From contig JADJWH010000001.1 of NCBI GenBank assembly GCA_016716465.1, positions 496,001 to 560,000 on the forward strand: DNA of 64,000 bases, given 5' to 3'. Within the stretch, counting starts at the first letter, position 1, and every line of letters begins with the position of its first letter. The translations under genes and the position numbers were made by a program. The stretch comes from Gammaproteobacteria bacterium. Lineage in GTDB: Bacteria; Pseudomonadota; Gammaproteobacteria; SZUA-140. The notes beneath the pieces were generated by a model. It searched no databases, was not told where the DNA came from, and worked only from the letters and a program-made list of their open reading frames with translations. Shown piece after piece: positions 16,236 to 25,236 of the stretch.

Positions 16236-16984
16236 TGACGTCGGCGTGGGCTGCTCCCCATCGCCGCGCACTGCGGGTGTTGACCCTGCTGTTCGCGCTC
16301 GAGTGGCTGCTGCTTGCGATCGACCCCAACTATCGCGGCGACTGGCTGCTGGAGAACGTCCTGCCACTCGTCTTCATCGGCCTGCTCTGGCTGACGGTGC
16401 GGCGTCTGCCGCTGTCGCGGGTGTCCTACGTCCTGATTTTCATTTTCCTGTTCATTCATGAGATCGGCGCGCACTACACGTATGCCGAGGTGCCCTACGA
16501 CGCCTGGTTCCGCGCGCTCACTGGCGCCGGATTCAACGACCTGGTCGGCTGGGAGCGCAACAACTTCGATCGCATCGTGCATTTCCTTTATGGGCTTCTG
16601 CTGTTCTATCCGATTCGCGAGGTATACTTCCGGGTGGCGGGCGCCGGCGGTTTCTGGAGCTATTTCCTGCCGCTCGATTTCGCGATGTCGACCTCGATGA
16701 TCTATGAGCTGGTCGAGTGGGGCGCGGCGGAGCTGTTCGGCGGGGAACTCGGCATGGCCTACCTGGGGACCCAGGGCGATGTGTGGGATGCGCACAAGGA
16801 CATGCTGCTGGCGAGCACCGGCGCCTTCATCGCCATGCTGGTCGTGCTCGCCATCAACCTCTACCTGCAGAAGGATTTTGCGCGGGAATGGTCCGCGAGC
16901 CTGAGCGTGAAACATGACCGGCCCCTGGGCGAGGACGAGATCGCGCGCCTGTGGCGACGGAAGCGCGAGACGGATCGTCAATGA
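16235..16984 (+). CDS. DUF2238 (YjdF-type) membrane protein
   Basis: This 249-residue polytopic protein has six to seven predicted helices. The stretches HEIGAHYTYAEVPYD, FDRIVHFLYGLLLFYPIRE and QGDVWDAHKDMLLASTGA, with their conserved His, Glu and Asp residues, are characteristic of the DUF2238/YjdF family, whose function is unknown. The start overlaps the stop of the upstream gene. The C-terminus is a cytoplasmic, Arg-rich tail. Confidence 0.82.
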   Translation: MTSAWAAPHRRALRVLTLLFALEWLLLAIDPNYRGDWLLENVLPLVFIGLLWLTVRRLPLSRVSYVLIFIFLFIHEIGAHYTYAEVPYDAWFRALTGAGFNDLVGWERNNFDRIVHFLYGLLLFYPIREVYFRVAGAGGFWSYFLPLDFAMSTSMIYELVEWGAAELFGGELGMAYLGTQGDVWDAHKDMLLASTGAFIAMLVVLAINLYLQKDFAREWSASLSVKHDRPLGEDEIARLWRRKRETDRQ

Positions 16985-17002
16985 ACGAGATACCTGGCGG
17001 CG

Positions 17003-17632
17003 ATGCCCGCCGCCGTCACCGAACCCGCTGAAGCGCCTGACCCGATGATCCCGGCCGCGCTCGAAGGCATCATCCAGCATTACGGCTACCTCGCCGTTTT
17101 CATCGGTACATTTCTCGAAGGGGAGACGGTGCTGCTGCTGGCCGGGTTCCTTGCCCATCGCGGCTATCTGGATCTGACCGGGGTCTGGCTCGCCGCCTTT
17201 CTGGGTACCTTCTGCGGTGACCAGCTGTTTTTTTACCTGGGGCGTTTTCGCGGCGCGGAATTCATCGAGCGTCGACCGGCCTGGCGTGCGAAATCACGCC
17301 GCGTATTCGAGCTGCTGCACCGGCACCAGACCTGGGTCATACTCGGATTCCGTTTTGTCTACGGCTTCCGCACCATCACTCCCCTGATCATCGGCGCCAG
17401 CCGGGTGGCCCCGTTGCGGTTTCTCGTGATGAACGCCCTCGGGGCGGCGCTGTGGGCCGCGGCCCTCGGCGCGCTCGGCTACCTGGTCGGACATTCGATG
17501 GAAATGGTGCTGGGCGAGTTGAAGCGCTACGAATTGCTCATAGCGGCCGGCATCGCCGCGGTCGGCATGGTGGTCTGGGCGGCATATCTGCGCCGGCAGA
17601 TCGTAAAGAGGGTGGATAAATCGTCACGCTGA
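17003..17632 (+). CDS. DedA-family membrane protein
   Basis: This 209-residue protein belongs to the DedA/VTT family. The central GTFLEGETVLLLAGFLAHRG, GDQLFFYLGRF and RFVYGFRTITPLIIGASRV motifs are the family signature. DedA proteins are flippase-like envelope proteins implicated in undecaprenyl-phosphate or phospholipid recycling. The start is uncertain; ATG 17045 (MIPAALEGI) would remove 14 non-conserved residues. The gene ends immediately before the mgtA reading frame. Confidence 0.88.
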   Translation: MPAAVTEPAEAPDPMIPAALEGIIQHYGYLAVFIGTFLEGETVLLLAGFLAHRGYLDLTGVWLAAFLGTFCGDQLFFYLGRFRGAEFIERRPAWRAKSRRVFELLHRHQTWVILGFRFVYGFRTITPLIIGASRVAPLRFLVMNALGAALWAAALGALGYLVGHSMEMVLGELKRYELLIAAGIAAVGMVVWAAYLRRQIVKRVDKSSR

Positions 17633-17682
17633 ATCCACAGTCCGCGCCGCAGGCGTACTGGAGCCGGCCGGTCGCGGATCTG

Positions 17683-20208
17683 ATGCGTGAGCTGCGCAGC
17701 GGTCCCGGTGGCCTCGGTTCCGCGGAGGCGCGTATGCGCCTGGAGCAATGTGGACCGAACGAACTGGTCGAGCGCCGGCGCGACGGCCTTGGCCGCCTGT
17801 TGCTCGATCGTTTCCGCAGTCCCTTGCTGCTCATCCTGATCTTCGCGGCGCTGGTGTCCGTCGTGGTGCACGAATGGGTCGATGCCATGGTTGTGCTCGG
17901 CATCGTCTTGATCAGCGCGGTGTTGAGTACACTGCAGGAGCATCGCGCCTCAAACGCTGTTGATCGGTTGCGGAGTCGCGTCACCCTGGCTGCAACGGTG
18001 TTGCGTGACGGTGCGGAACGGTCTGTCGCCAGCGTCGAGATCGTACCCGGCGACGTTGTCGTATTGTCGGCCGGATGCCTCGTGCCGGCGGACGGAGTCC
18101 TGCTCGCGGCGAAAGATTTCTTTCTCAGCCAATCTCTGCTGACCGGCGAGACATTCCCGGTGGAGAAGCAGCCGGGAACCGCGCCCGTGGAAGCGGAGCC
18201 AGCCGCGCGCGGGAATTGTGTGTTCAAGGGCACATCGGTGCGCAGTGGCACGGCGACGGCGCTCATCATCGCCACCGGCAGGGAGACCCTATTCGGCCGT
18301 ATCGGCGGCGCCTTGCTGGCACCGCCGCCGGAGACCGCGTTCGAGCGTGGTCTGCGCCGATTCGGCGGACTTCTCCTGCATATCATGATCTTCGTCGTGC
18401 TGGGGGTTCTGGCCGCCAACATACTGTTGCAGCGGCCGACAATCGACACCCTGCTGTTTGCGATTGCGCTCGCGGTCGGGTTGTCGCCCGAACTTTTACC
18501 GGCGATTCTGGCCATAACGCTGGCGCGTGGCGCCCAGGCAATGGCGCGGCAGGGCGTAATCGTAAAGCGCCCCAACGCAATCGAGAACCTCGGCAGCATG
18601 GATGTCCTTTGTACCGACAAGACCGGAACGCTGACCGAAGGGGTGGTGCGCCTGCATCGGGTCGAGGATGTCGATGGTCGAGCTGATGATGCCATACTGC
18701 GGCTCGCGTATCTCAACTCCAGCCAGCAGACCGGCCTTGTGAATCCCCTCGATGAAGCTGTCGTGAGGGAAGGGTGCGCCGCCAGCCTGCGCACTGACGG
18801 AGTGAGAAAACTGGATGAGATTCCATATGATTTCGTGCGCAAGCGCCTGAGCATCGTAATCGGTGACGGAGACCGGGCCGGGCCGCTCATGATCACCAAG
18901 GGCGCCCTCGACAACGTGCTGGAGGTGTCCGGCCGGGTGCGCCGCAACGGCCGTGCCGAGCCGTTGGACGATACCCTGCGGGTACTGATACGCCAGCGCT
19001 TCGAAGATTGGAGCTCCCAGGGCTATCGCGTGCTCGGCTTGGCCTCGCGCACCCTCCCGGCGCGAACAGCCTACCGTCGCGAGGACGAGAGGGAAATGAC
19101 ATTCGAGGGCTATCTGCTGTTTTTCGATCCGCCGAAGGACGGCGTACGCCGGACGCTGGAGGGATTGCGCCATCTGGGCGTGGAAATCAAATTGATTACC
19201 GGCGACAACGGATTCATCGCGCGGCACGTCGCGGAATCGGTGGGACTTGAATCGCCCCGAATCGTCACGGGCGGCGAGTTGACGATGATGAAGGATGAGG
19301 CCCTGTGGCACCTGGTCCGGCAGGTGGCGGTCTTCGCCGAGGTCGATCCGAACCAGAAGGAGAAACTGATCCGGGCCTTGCAGAAGTCTGGCCGCGTGGT
19401 CGGCTATCTTGGCGACGGTATCAACGATGCCCCGGCGCTGCACGCTGCCGACGTGGGCATCTCTGTCGACGGAGCGACTGACGTTGCCAAGGAGGCCGCC
19501 GACTTCGTCTTGCTCGAACATGATCTCGACGTGGTGCGGCGCGGCGTCGAGGAGGGACGCCGGACCTTCGCCAATACGATTAAATACGTGTTCATCACCA
19601 CCAGCGCCAACTTCGGTAATATGATCAGCATGGCTGCCGCCTCGTTTTTCCTGCCGTTCCTTCCGCTGCTCGCAACGCAGGTGCTGCTCAACAATTTTCT
19701 GTCTGACATCCCCGCCGTCGGCATCGCCAGCGACAACGTGGATCGGGGATGGAAGCGCACGCCTCATCGGTGGGATCTGGGGCTGTTGCGCAATTTCATG
19801 ATCACGTTCGGACTGATCAGCACGGCGTTCGATCTGCTGACCTTCGGAGTGCTGTGGCTGCTGGTCGGCGATCAGCCGGAACTGTTCCGGACCGGGTGGT
19901 TTGTCGAGTCGCTGGTCACCGAACTGTTCATCGTATTCGTGATCCGCACCTACAGGCCGCTCCATCGCAGCCGTCCGGGTCGCTTGCTGGTATGGAGCAC
20001 GCTGCCGGTCGCCGCGCTGACCCTGATCCTGCCCTATATTCCCCCCGGGGCGCTGTTCGGGCTCAAGCCGCTTCCCGCCGGGGTGCTCACGGCCGTGCTG
20101 GTCATTTCTCTGGCGTATTTTCTGGCATCGGAGTTGACGAAGCGGGGATTCTACCGGCATTTCAGCCTGTCCGGTCGCGGTCCGTCCCCGCACGGCCGGG
20201 CGGCATAA
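17683..20208 (+). CDS. mgtA: MgtA-type P-type ATPase (probable Mg2+ importer)
   Basis: This 841-residue P-type ATPase carries the phosphorylation motif CTDKTGTLTEG, the actuator LLTGETFPVEK, the ITGDNG and GDGINDAPALHAADVG hinge motifs, and GLSPELLPAI in transmembrane helix 4 with FLLPFLPLLATQVLLNNFLSD later. These place it in the IIIB (MgtA/MgtB) group. The conserved N-terminal segment begins before the first ATG: YWSRPVADL is encoded in frame just upstream, from CTG 17629, with no ATG, GTG or TTG. The annotated start may therefore be too short. Magnesium specificity is inferred from family. Confidence 0.85.
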   Translation: MRELRSGPGGLGSAEARMRLEQCGPNELVERRRDGLGRLLLDRFRSPLLLILIFAALVSVVVHEWVDAMVVLGIVLISAVLSTLQEHRASNAVDRLRSRVTLAATVLRDGAERSVASVEIVPGDVVVLSAGCLVPADGVLLAAKDFFLSQSLLTGETFPVEKQPGTAPVEAEPAARGNCVFKGTSVRSGTATALIIATGRETLFGRIGGALLAPPPETAFERGLRRFGGLLLHIMIFVVLGVLAANILLQRPTIDTLLFAIALAVGLSPELLPAILAITLARGAQAMARQGVIVKRPNAIENLGSMDVLCTDKTGTLTEGVVRLHRVEDVDGRADDAILRLAYLNSSQQTGLVNPLDEAVVREGCAASLRTDGVRKLDEIPYDFVRKRLSIVIGDGDRAGPLMITKGALDNVLEVSGRVRRNGRAEPLDDTLRVLIRQRFEDWSSQGYRVLGLASRTLPARTAYRREDEREMTFEGYLLFFDPPKDGVRRTLEGLRHLGVEIKLITGDNGFIARHVAESVGLESPRIVTGGELTMMKDEALWHLVRQVAVFAEVDPNQKEKLIRALQKSGRVVGYLGDGINDAPALHAADVGISVDGATDVAKEAADFVLLEHDLDVVRRGVEEGRRTFANTIKYVFITTSANFGNMISMAAASFFLPFLPLLATQVLLNNFLSDIPAVGIASDNVDRGWKRTPHRWDLGLLRNFMITFGLISTAFDLLTFGVLWLLVGDQPELFRTGWFVESLVTELFIVFVIRTYRPLHRSRPGRLLVWSTLPVAALTLILPYIPPGALFGLKPLPAGVLTAVLVISLAYFLASELTKRGFYRHFSLSGRGPSPHGRAA

Positions 20209-20258
20209 TATCGGGTGTCCGCGCTGGGACGCGGGATCATGGGTGCGAGGGTGACACG

Positions 20259-20621
20259 ATGGATTTCCTGACCGGTATCACGATTCTGGTGCTCTATCAA
20301 TTGATCGGCGAGGCGATCGCGCTGGTGCTGAAACTCCCGATCCCGGGGCCGGTGATCGGCATGGCCCTGCTGTTTCTGACCCTGATGATCCGGGGCGGCG
20401 CGCCGGCGCCTCTGGAGGGGACCGCGGGCGCGCTGCTCGGGCACCTGTCGCTGTTGTTCGTGCCGGCGGGCGTGGGTGTCCTGGTGCACTTCCGGCGCAT
20501 CGGCGCGGAATGGATGTCGATCGGCGTGGCGCTTGTGCTCAGTACGCTGATCACACTGGCGGTGACGGCGCTGGTCATGCGCCTGATGATGCGCAAGTCC
20601 GTGCGCGGAGGGACACCGTGA
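20259..20621 (+). CDS. lrgA: CidA/LrgA-family membrane protein
   Basis: This 120-residue protein with four hydrophobic helices has the LrgA/CidA pattern: LYQLIGEAIALVLKLPIPGP, VIGMALLFLTLM and LSLLFVPAGVGVLVHF. These holin-like proteins act with LrgB partners in control of murein hydrolase activity or in transport of small acids such as pyruvate. GAGGG eight bases upstream supports the start. The stop overlaps the start of lrgB (TGATG). Confidence 0.9.
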   Translation: MDFLTGITILVLYQLIGEAIALVLKLPIPGPVIGMALLFLTLMIRGGAPAPLEGTAGALLGHLSLLFVPAGVGVLVHFRRIGAEWMSIGVALVLSTLITLAVTALVMRLMMRKSVRGGTP

Positions 20622-21349
20622 TGCGCTCCGACCTCTCCGATATCTGGGTCTATCTGGCGGCCTCGCCGCTGCTGGGACTGACCGTGACCCTGGTGGCCTA
20701 TCTCGCCGCGTGGCACCTGTATCAGCGCGCCGGTTCGAATCCCCTGCTCAATCCGGTGGCGGTCGCGGTGAGCCTGCTAATCATTTTCCTGCTCGCCACC
20801 GGGTTGCCCTACAGCAGTTATTTCGCGGGCGCCCAGTTCGTCCACTTCCTGCTCGGACCCGCGACGGTGGCGCTGGCCGTACCGCTCTACCGTCAGTTGC
20901 CCAGATTGCGTACGCTGTGGCTGCCGGTCTGCGTGGCGGTGCTCGCCGGCGTCTGTTCCGCCGCCCTCAGCGCCGCGGTGATCGCGCGCCTGCTCGGCGC
21001 GACGCCGGTCACCGCATTGTCGCTCGCGCCGAAGTCGGTGACCGCGCCGGTCGCGATGGGGATCTCGGAACGGATCGGGGGCTTGCCCTCGCTGACCGCG
21101 GTGCTCGTGGTGATGACGGGCATCCTCGGCGCGGTGCTGGGCGGCAAGGTGTTCGACCTGCTGCGCATCCGCGACGACGGGATCCGCGGTGTTGCCATGG
21201 GTACGACCTCGCACGGCATCGGTACCGCGCGCGCCTTTCAGATCAGCGGCGAGATGGGCGCCTTCTCCGGTCTGGCGATGGCGCTGACGGCGTTGGGGAG
21301 TTCGCTCGTACTGCCGTGGCTCGTCAGGATCGTCACGCGATTCCTCTGA
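20621..21349 (+). CDS. lrgB: LrgB/CidB-family membrane protein
   Basis: This 242-residue polytopic protein is the usual partner of LrgA. The motifs NPVAVAVSLLIIFLL, FLLGPATVALAVPLYRQL, LAPKSVTAPVAMGISERIGG and GTTSHGIGTARAFQ are diagnostic. The ATG overlaps the lrgA stop, so the two proteins are co-translated, in line with complex formation. The exact transported substrate is not settled for the family. Confidence 0.92.
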   Translation: MRSDLSDIWVYLAASPLLGLTVTLVAYLAAWHLYQRAGSNPLLNPVAVAVSLLIIFLLATGLPYSSYFAGAQFVHFLLGPATVALAVPLYRQLPRLRTLWLPVCVAVLAGVCSAALSAAVIARLLGATPVTALSLAPKSVTAPVAMGISERIGGLPSLTAVLVVMTGILGAVLGGKVFDLLRIRDDGIRGVAMGTTSHGIGTARAFQISGEMGAFSGLAMALTALGSSLVLPWLVRIVTRFL

Positions 21350-21490
21350 GGCGTATCCGGTTACCCCGCGTATCGTGGGTTTCCTGAGCGGGACGGTAAG
21401 GATTTTCCGGCTCCGTCGCGCCGGTTTCTTCATTGCAGGCGACCTGCTAGGATCACACTTTTTCCATAATTAAAAAAATGGAGGGTGTTG

Positions 21491-22225
21491 ATGAAGCGCG
21501 TAGCGATTGTTTCCGGAATCCTGTTTGTCGTCGGTGCGGCCTGGGCCGATGACAAGGCGCATTGGAGTTACTCCGGCCATGGTGGGCCGGAGGAGTGGGG
21601 GGGATTGAAGCCGGAATTCAGCCTGTGCGGTTCCGGAAAAAACCAGACGCCGATCGATCTCGACGGAATGATCGAGGCCGACCTGCCGGCCATCACATTC
21701 GATTATCAGGCCGCCGGTGACGAGGTGATCAACAACGGGCATACGATCCAGGTCAATTTCGGGGCCGGCAGCAGCATTACCGTGGACGGGCAGCAGTTCC
21801 TGCTCAAGCAGTTCCACTTCCACGCCCCGAGCGAAAACCATATCCAGGGCAAGTCCTATGCCCTCGAAGGGCATCTGGTGCACGCCGACAAGGACGGCAA
21901 TCTGGCGGTGGTGGCGGTGATGTTCGAGCCGGGCGCGGCCAACGAGGTGATCGGCCAGGCCTGGAAGGTCATGCCGGAGAAGGCCGGCGACAAGTCGGCG
22001 CTGGGCGTGAACGTGTCGGCGGAAGGCCTGTTGCCGGCGCAGCGTGATTACTATCGCTTCAATGGCTCGCTGACCACGCCGCCATGCTCCGAGGGCGTGC
22101 GCTGGCTGGTGATGAAAGCAGCGATGACGGCGTCGGCCGATCAGATCGAGCAGTTCTCGCACGTCATGCACCATCCCACCAACCGGCCGCTGCAGCCGGT
22201 GTTCGCGCGACCGGTCCTGCAATAG
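21491..22225 (+). CDS. Periplasmic alpha-class carbonic anhydrase
   Basis: This protein of 244 residues has a Sec signal peptide (cleavage after AWA, residue 19) and a complete alpha-carbonic anhydrase domain. The zinc ligands are His109 and His111 in QFHFHAPSEN and His128 in EGHLVH, and the substrate-pocket segment SLTTPPCSEGVRW is present. It interconverts CO2 and bicarbonate in the periplasm. With a carboxysome locus in the same window it may assist inorganic carbon capture, although this is inference. GGAGGG five bases upstream selects ATG 21491 over TTG 21485. Confidence 0.95.
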   Translation: MKRVAIVSGILFVVGAAWADDKAHWSYSGHGGPEEWGGLKPEFSLCGSGKNQTPIDLDGMIEADLPAITFDYQAAGDEVINNGHTIQVNFGAGSSITVDGQQFLLKQFHFHAPSENHIQGKSYALEGHLVHADKDGNLAVVAVMFEPGAANEVIGQAWKVMPEKAGDKSALGVNVSAEGLLPAQRDYYRFNGSLTTPPCSEGVRWLVMKAAMTASADQIEQFSHVMHHPTNRPLQPVFARPVLQ

Positions 22226-22239
22226 GCGGGGGCTCGTCA

Positions 22240-22263
22240 GGCCCGGCGCGGCCGCGCCGGGCC
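22240..22263. terminator. Perfect 24-base palindrome between convergent genes
   Basis: The sequence at 22240-22263 (GGCCCGGCGCGG followed by its exact reverse complement) is a perfect palindrome located between the stop codons of the carbonic anhydrase gene and regA, which converge. It would form a very stable stem in RNA of either strand and is the likely bidirectional end signal, without a T tract. Confidence 0.6.
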
Positions 22264-22294
22264 GCATTCCCGCGCCACCCCCGGAACGGGCGGG

Positions 22295-22846
22295 TTATTT
22301 CCTCACCGGGTGTTTATTGAGCTTGCGCTGCAGCGTGCGACGGTGCATGCCCAGGCTGCGCGCGGTGGCGGAGATGTTGCCGCCATGTTCCTGCAGGACC
22401 TGCTGCAGGTATTCCCATTCCAGGCGTTCGGGCGAAGGCCGCTGTGCCATCACCGGGGCTGCGCCACTGGGGGCATCACCCGTGTTCTCGCGCAGTGCGG
22501 CGAGGATGTCTTCCACCCCGGCGGGTTTGGTGAGGTAGTGGACGGCGCCCAGCTTGATCGCCTCGACGGCGGTCGCGATGCTGGCGTATCCGGTCAGTAT
22601 CACGATGCGGATGGCGGGGTTGAGGATGGTCAGGCTCCGGATCAGCGTCAGACCGGAGGGGCCGGGCATGCGCAGGTCGATCAGCGCATGGTCGGGCGGA
22701 TTGTCCCGGGCCAGGACGAGCGCGCTTTCCGCATCGTGGCTGACGTCGACGCGATAACCGTGACGCGCCAGGGCTTCGGCGAGGACCTCGCAGAAGATCT
22801 CGTCGTCGTCGACCAGCAGCAGGCGCGGGACCGCGGCGTCATTCAT
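22295..22846 (-). CDS. regA: Redox response regulator RegA (ActR/PrrA)
   Basis: This 183-residue response regulator has a receiver domain (acidic DDD at 13-15, phosphorylation site Asp57 in ALIDLRMPGPSG, Lys in YLTKPAG) and a C-terminal Fis-type helix-turn-helix (GGNISATARSLGMHRRTLQR). This short two-domain layout is the RegA/PrrA/ActR/RoxR type, which controls CO2 fixation, nitrogen and respiratory genes in response to redox state. It overlaps the end of regB by eight bases, so both are co-translated. Confidence 0.9.
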   Translation of the reverse strand: MNDAAVPRLLLVDDDEIFCEVLAEALARHGYRVDVSHDAESALVLARDNPPDHALIDLRMPGPSGLTLIRSLTILNPAIRIVILTGYASIATAVEAIKLGAVHYLTKPAGVEDILAALRENTGDAPSGAAPVMAQRPSPERLEWEYLQQVLQEHGGNISATARSLGMHRRTLQRKLNKHPVRK

Positions 22847-24116
22847 GCGAATCCACCCGGATGCGATCGAGCGGGAGGCTCAGGTGCACGCAGGCGCCGC
22901 CGCTGCCGCGGTTGTGCAGATCCAGGCTGCCGCCGTAGCGCTTGACCGTCGCGAGCGCCAGGTACAGGCCGAGTCCCTGACCGCGATCCTTGGTGGTGAA
23001 GAAGGCCTGGCCGGCGCGCGCGAGATCCTCGGGGCGGAAGCCGGGGCCGCGATCGCAGACCTTGATCCGCAGCGTCTTCTCGTCCCAGCCCGCCACCAGC
23101 TCGACCGCGGCGGGTGAGGCGTCGGCGGCGTTGTCGAGGAGATTGTGCAGGGCCTGGCCCAGCGTCCGGTCCATGACGACCCACGGACCCGCCGCCGAGC
23201 CGTTTTCCCAGTCGATGGCGCACTGGACTTCCGGGCGGCGTTGCCGCCATTCCCCGATCAAGGTGTCGAGGCATGCGCGCAACTGCTGCCGGCGGCCGGA
23301 TTCCGCGCGCGCCTCTCCGGCCTGTTCGGTCAGGCTCGACAAGACCTGCTTGCAGCGGTCGATCTGGCCGCGCACGATGGCCAGTCGCCGGCCCAGGCGG
23401 GCATCGTCCGCGCAGTCCCGCGCCATCTCATCGGTCACCACCGCCATGGTGGCGAGGGGCGTTCCCAGTTCATGGGCGGCACCCGCCGCCAGTGTGCCCA
23501 GCGCCAGCAGGCGTTCGTCGCGCAGCGCCTGTTCGCGCGCGTGCGCGAGCCGCTGCTGGTGTTCACGCAGGGCGATTCCCATCCGGGTCACGAAATAGGC
23601 GATCAGCAGCGCGCTCAGGACGAATCCCAGCCACATGCCGACGACATGCATGTGGAATCCGTGTGCGCTGGGTTGCGGCAAGGGGCGGTAGAACAGCATC
23701 AGCAGGCTGTAGACGCCGATCACGAGCGTGGCGGCGGCGTAGCTGTAGCGTTGCGGGAGCGCTGCCGCCGACACGGTGAGCGGGATCAGCAACAGGAACG
23801 AAAACGGATTGGTGGCGCCGCCGCTGAGGTAGAGCAGGACGCCGAAGGCGGCGATGTCCATAACCAGCTGGACGTACAGCTCGCGTTCGCGCACCGGCGA
23901 CGGGCGACGCAGGCGCCATGCCGTGTACAGATTGAGCAGTACGTGCGCCAGCACGACGGCGCTCATGGCGGGCACCGGGAGGCCGATGGCCAGCACCATC
24001 GTGGCGACGATCAGCGCGGCGAGTTCCCCTGCGTTGAGAACGGCGCGCAGCAATACCAGGCGTTGCAGGTTCAGACGCGTGGAGGAGGCGGAAAATGCGG
24101 GCAGGGACGCGTGCAT
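22839..24116 (-). CDS. regB: Redox sensor histidine kinase RegB (PrrB/ActS)
   Basis: This 425-residue membrane histidine kinase has six transmembrane segments in the first 180 residues and the RegB signature GGATNPF at 99-105, the quinone-sensing loop. The phosphoacceptor is His215 in AAGAAHELGTPLA, and the redox-active cysteine candidate is Cys255 in QIDRCKQVLSSL, equivalent in context to Cys265 of RegB. The C-terminal ATPase domain (NLLDNAADA, DRGPGF, GLGLYLA) is complete. It is divergent from rlmJ and forms a two-gene unit with regA. Confidence 0.92.
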   Translation of the reverse strand: MHASLPAFSASSTRLNLQRLVLLRAVLNAGELAALIVATMVLAIGLPVPAMSAVVLAHVLLNLYTAWRLRRPSPVRERELYVQLVMDIAAFGVLLYLSGGATNPFSFLLLIPLTVSAAALPQRYSYAAATLVIGVYSLLMLFYRPLPQPSAHGFHMHVVGMWLGFVLSALLIAYFVTRMGIALREHQQRLAHAREQALRDERLLALGTLAAGAAHELGTPLATMAVVTDEMARDCADDARLGRRLAIVRGQIDRCKQVLSSLTEQAGEARAESGRRQQLRACLDTLIGEWRQRRPEVQCAIDWENGSAAGPWVVMDRTLGQALHNLLDNAADASPAAVELVAGWDEKTLRIKVCDRGPGFRPEDLARAGQAFFTTKDRGQGLGLYLALATVKRYGGSLDLHNRGSGGACVHLSLPLDRIRVDSHE

Positions 24117-24241
24117 GGCGGGCGCGTATCGTGGTCAGGCGGGCTGACTATAGCACAGCGCCCCGCGCGCCGCCCGGACTGCGGCATTTTGTCGCAGGGC
24201 GGTTGGTGGGGCGCGCCGCCTTCCTGCTATCATGCGCCGTC

Positions 24242-25090
24242 ATGCTGAGCTATCGCCATGCCTTTCACGCAGGAAACTTCGCCGACGTGCTGAAGCATCT
24301 GGTCCTGGACCGGATCCTCGTCCATCTGGCGAAGAAGGACAAGCCGTTCCTGTGCCTGGACACGCACGCCGGCGCCGGCGGCTATTCCCTGACCGGAGAA
24401 TACGCCCGCAAGAACGCGGAGTTCGAGGGCGGTATCGGCCGGCTCTGGGAACGCAACGATCTGCCCCCCGAGATCGCGGAATATCTCGCCGCGGTGCGGC
24501 AGTTCAATGTCACCGACCGGCTGCAGGCCTACCCGGGGTCACCGTATTTCGCGCGCCGCCGGTTGCGCGCCGGTGACCGGCTCGTATTGTGTGAACTGCA
24601 TCCGGCTGAGCTGGAACGGCTGAAATCCTTCTCCCGCCAGGACCGGAGGATCAAGGTGGTGCGTGGCGACGGCTTCCACGAATGTATCGCCCTCATGCCT
24701 CCACACGAGCGGCGCGGACTGGTCCTGATCGATCCGTCCTACGAGATCAAGACGGATTATCGCCAGGCGGTCGAGACCCTGGCGGGCGCCTGCCGCCGGT
24801 TCGAGACCGGCGTCTTCGCCCTCTGGTACCCGGTGATCGAACGGCGCAGGATCGATGCCCTGGAGCAGGCACTCGGACAAAGCGGGATCCCGCGTATCCG
24901 CCTGTTCGAGCTTGGCGTCGAACCCGATGCCCGGGCGCGGGGCATGACCGCGAGCGGCATGATCGTGATCAACCCGCCTTGGACGCTGGCCGGCGAGATG
25001 GAGAGGGCGCTGCCGTATCTCGCCGACGCGCTCGGTCGCGACGGCGGCGGTCACTACCGCATGTACGAACTGTCCGGCGAGCAGGGGTGA
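24242..25090 (+). CDS. rlmJ: 23S rRNA (adenine2030-N6)-methyltransferase RlmJ
   Basis: This 282-residue methyltransferase begins MLSYRHAFHAGNFADVLKH, the characteristic RlmJ N-terminus, followed by the SAM-binding DTHAGAGGYSL and the catalytic motif DPSYE (in place of DPPYE). It methylates A2030 of 23S rRNA. The start at ATG 24242 is set by this conserved N-terminus; the open frame extends upstream to 24095 without homology. It is divergent from regB across 125 bases. Confidence 0.95.
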   Translation: MLSYRHAFHAGNFADVLKHLVLDRILVHLAKKDKPFLCLDTHAGAGGYSLTGEYARKNAEFEGGIGRLWERNDLPPEIAEYLAAVRQFNVTDRLQAYPGSPYFARRRLRAGDRLVLCELHPAELERLKSFSRQDRRIKVVRGDGFHECIALMPPHERRGLVLIDPSYEIKTDYRQAVETLAGACRRFETGVFALWYPVIERRRIDALEQALGQSGIPRIRLFELGVEPDARARGMTASGMIVINPPWTLAGEMERALPYLADALGRDGGGHYRMYELSGEQG

Positions 25091-25236
25091 TGATCCGCGG
25101 GCATAAGCGTATTTTAAGCGCGTCGGCCTATTCTGGCCGGGGAGTCTCGCCGGGTCGGGTACTCGTTGAACCGTCCTGACCCGGGCACGAGGCGGTGGAT
25201 CAGTACTTGCTAATCTGAAAATCAAAGGAGGGACGT

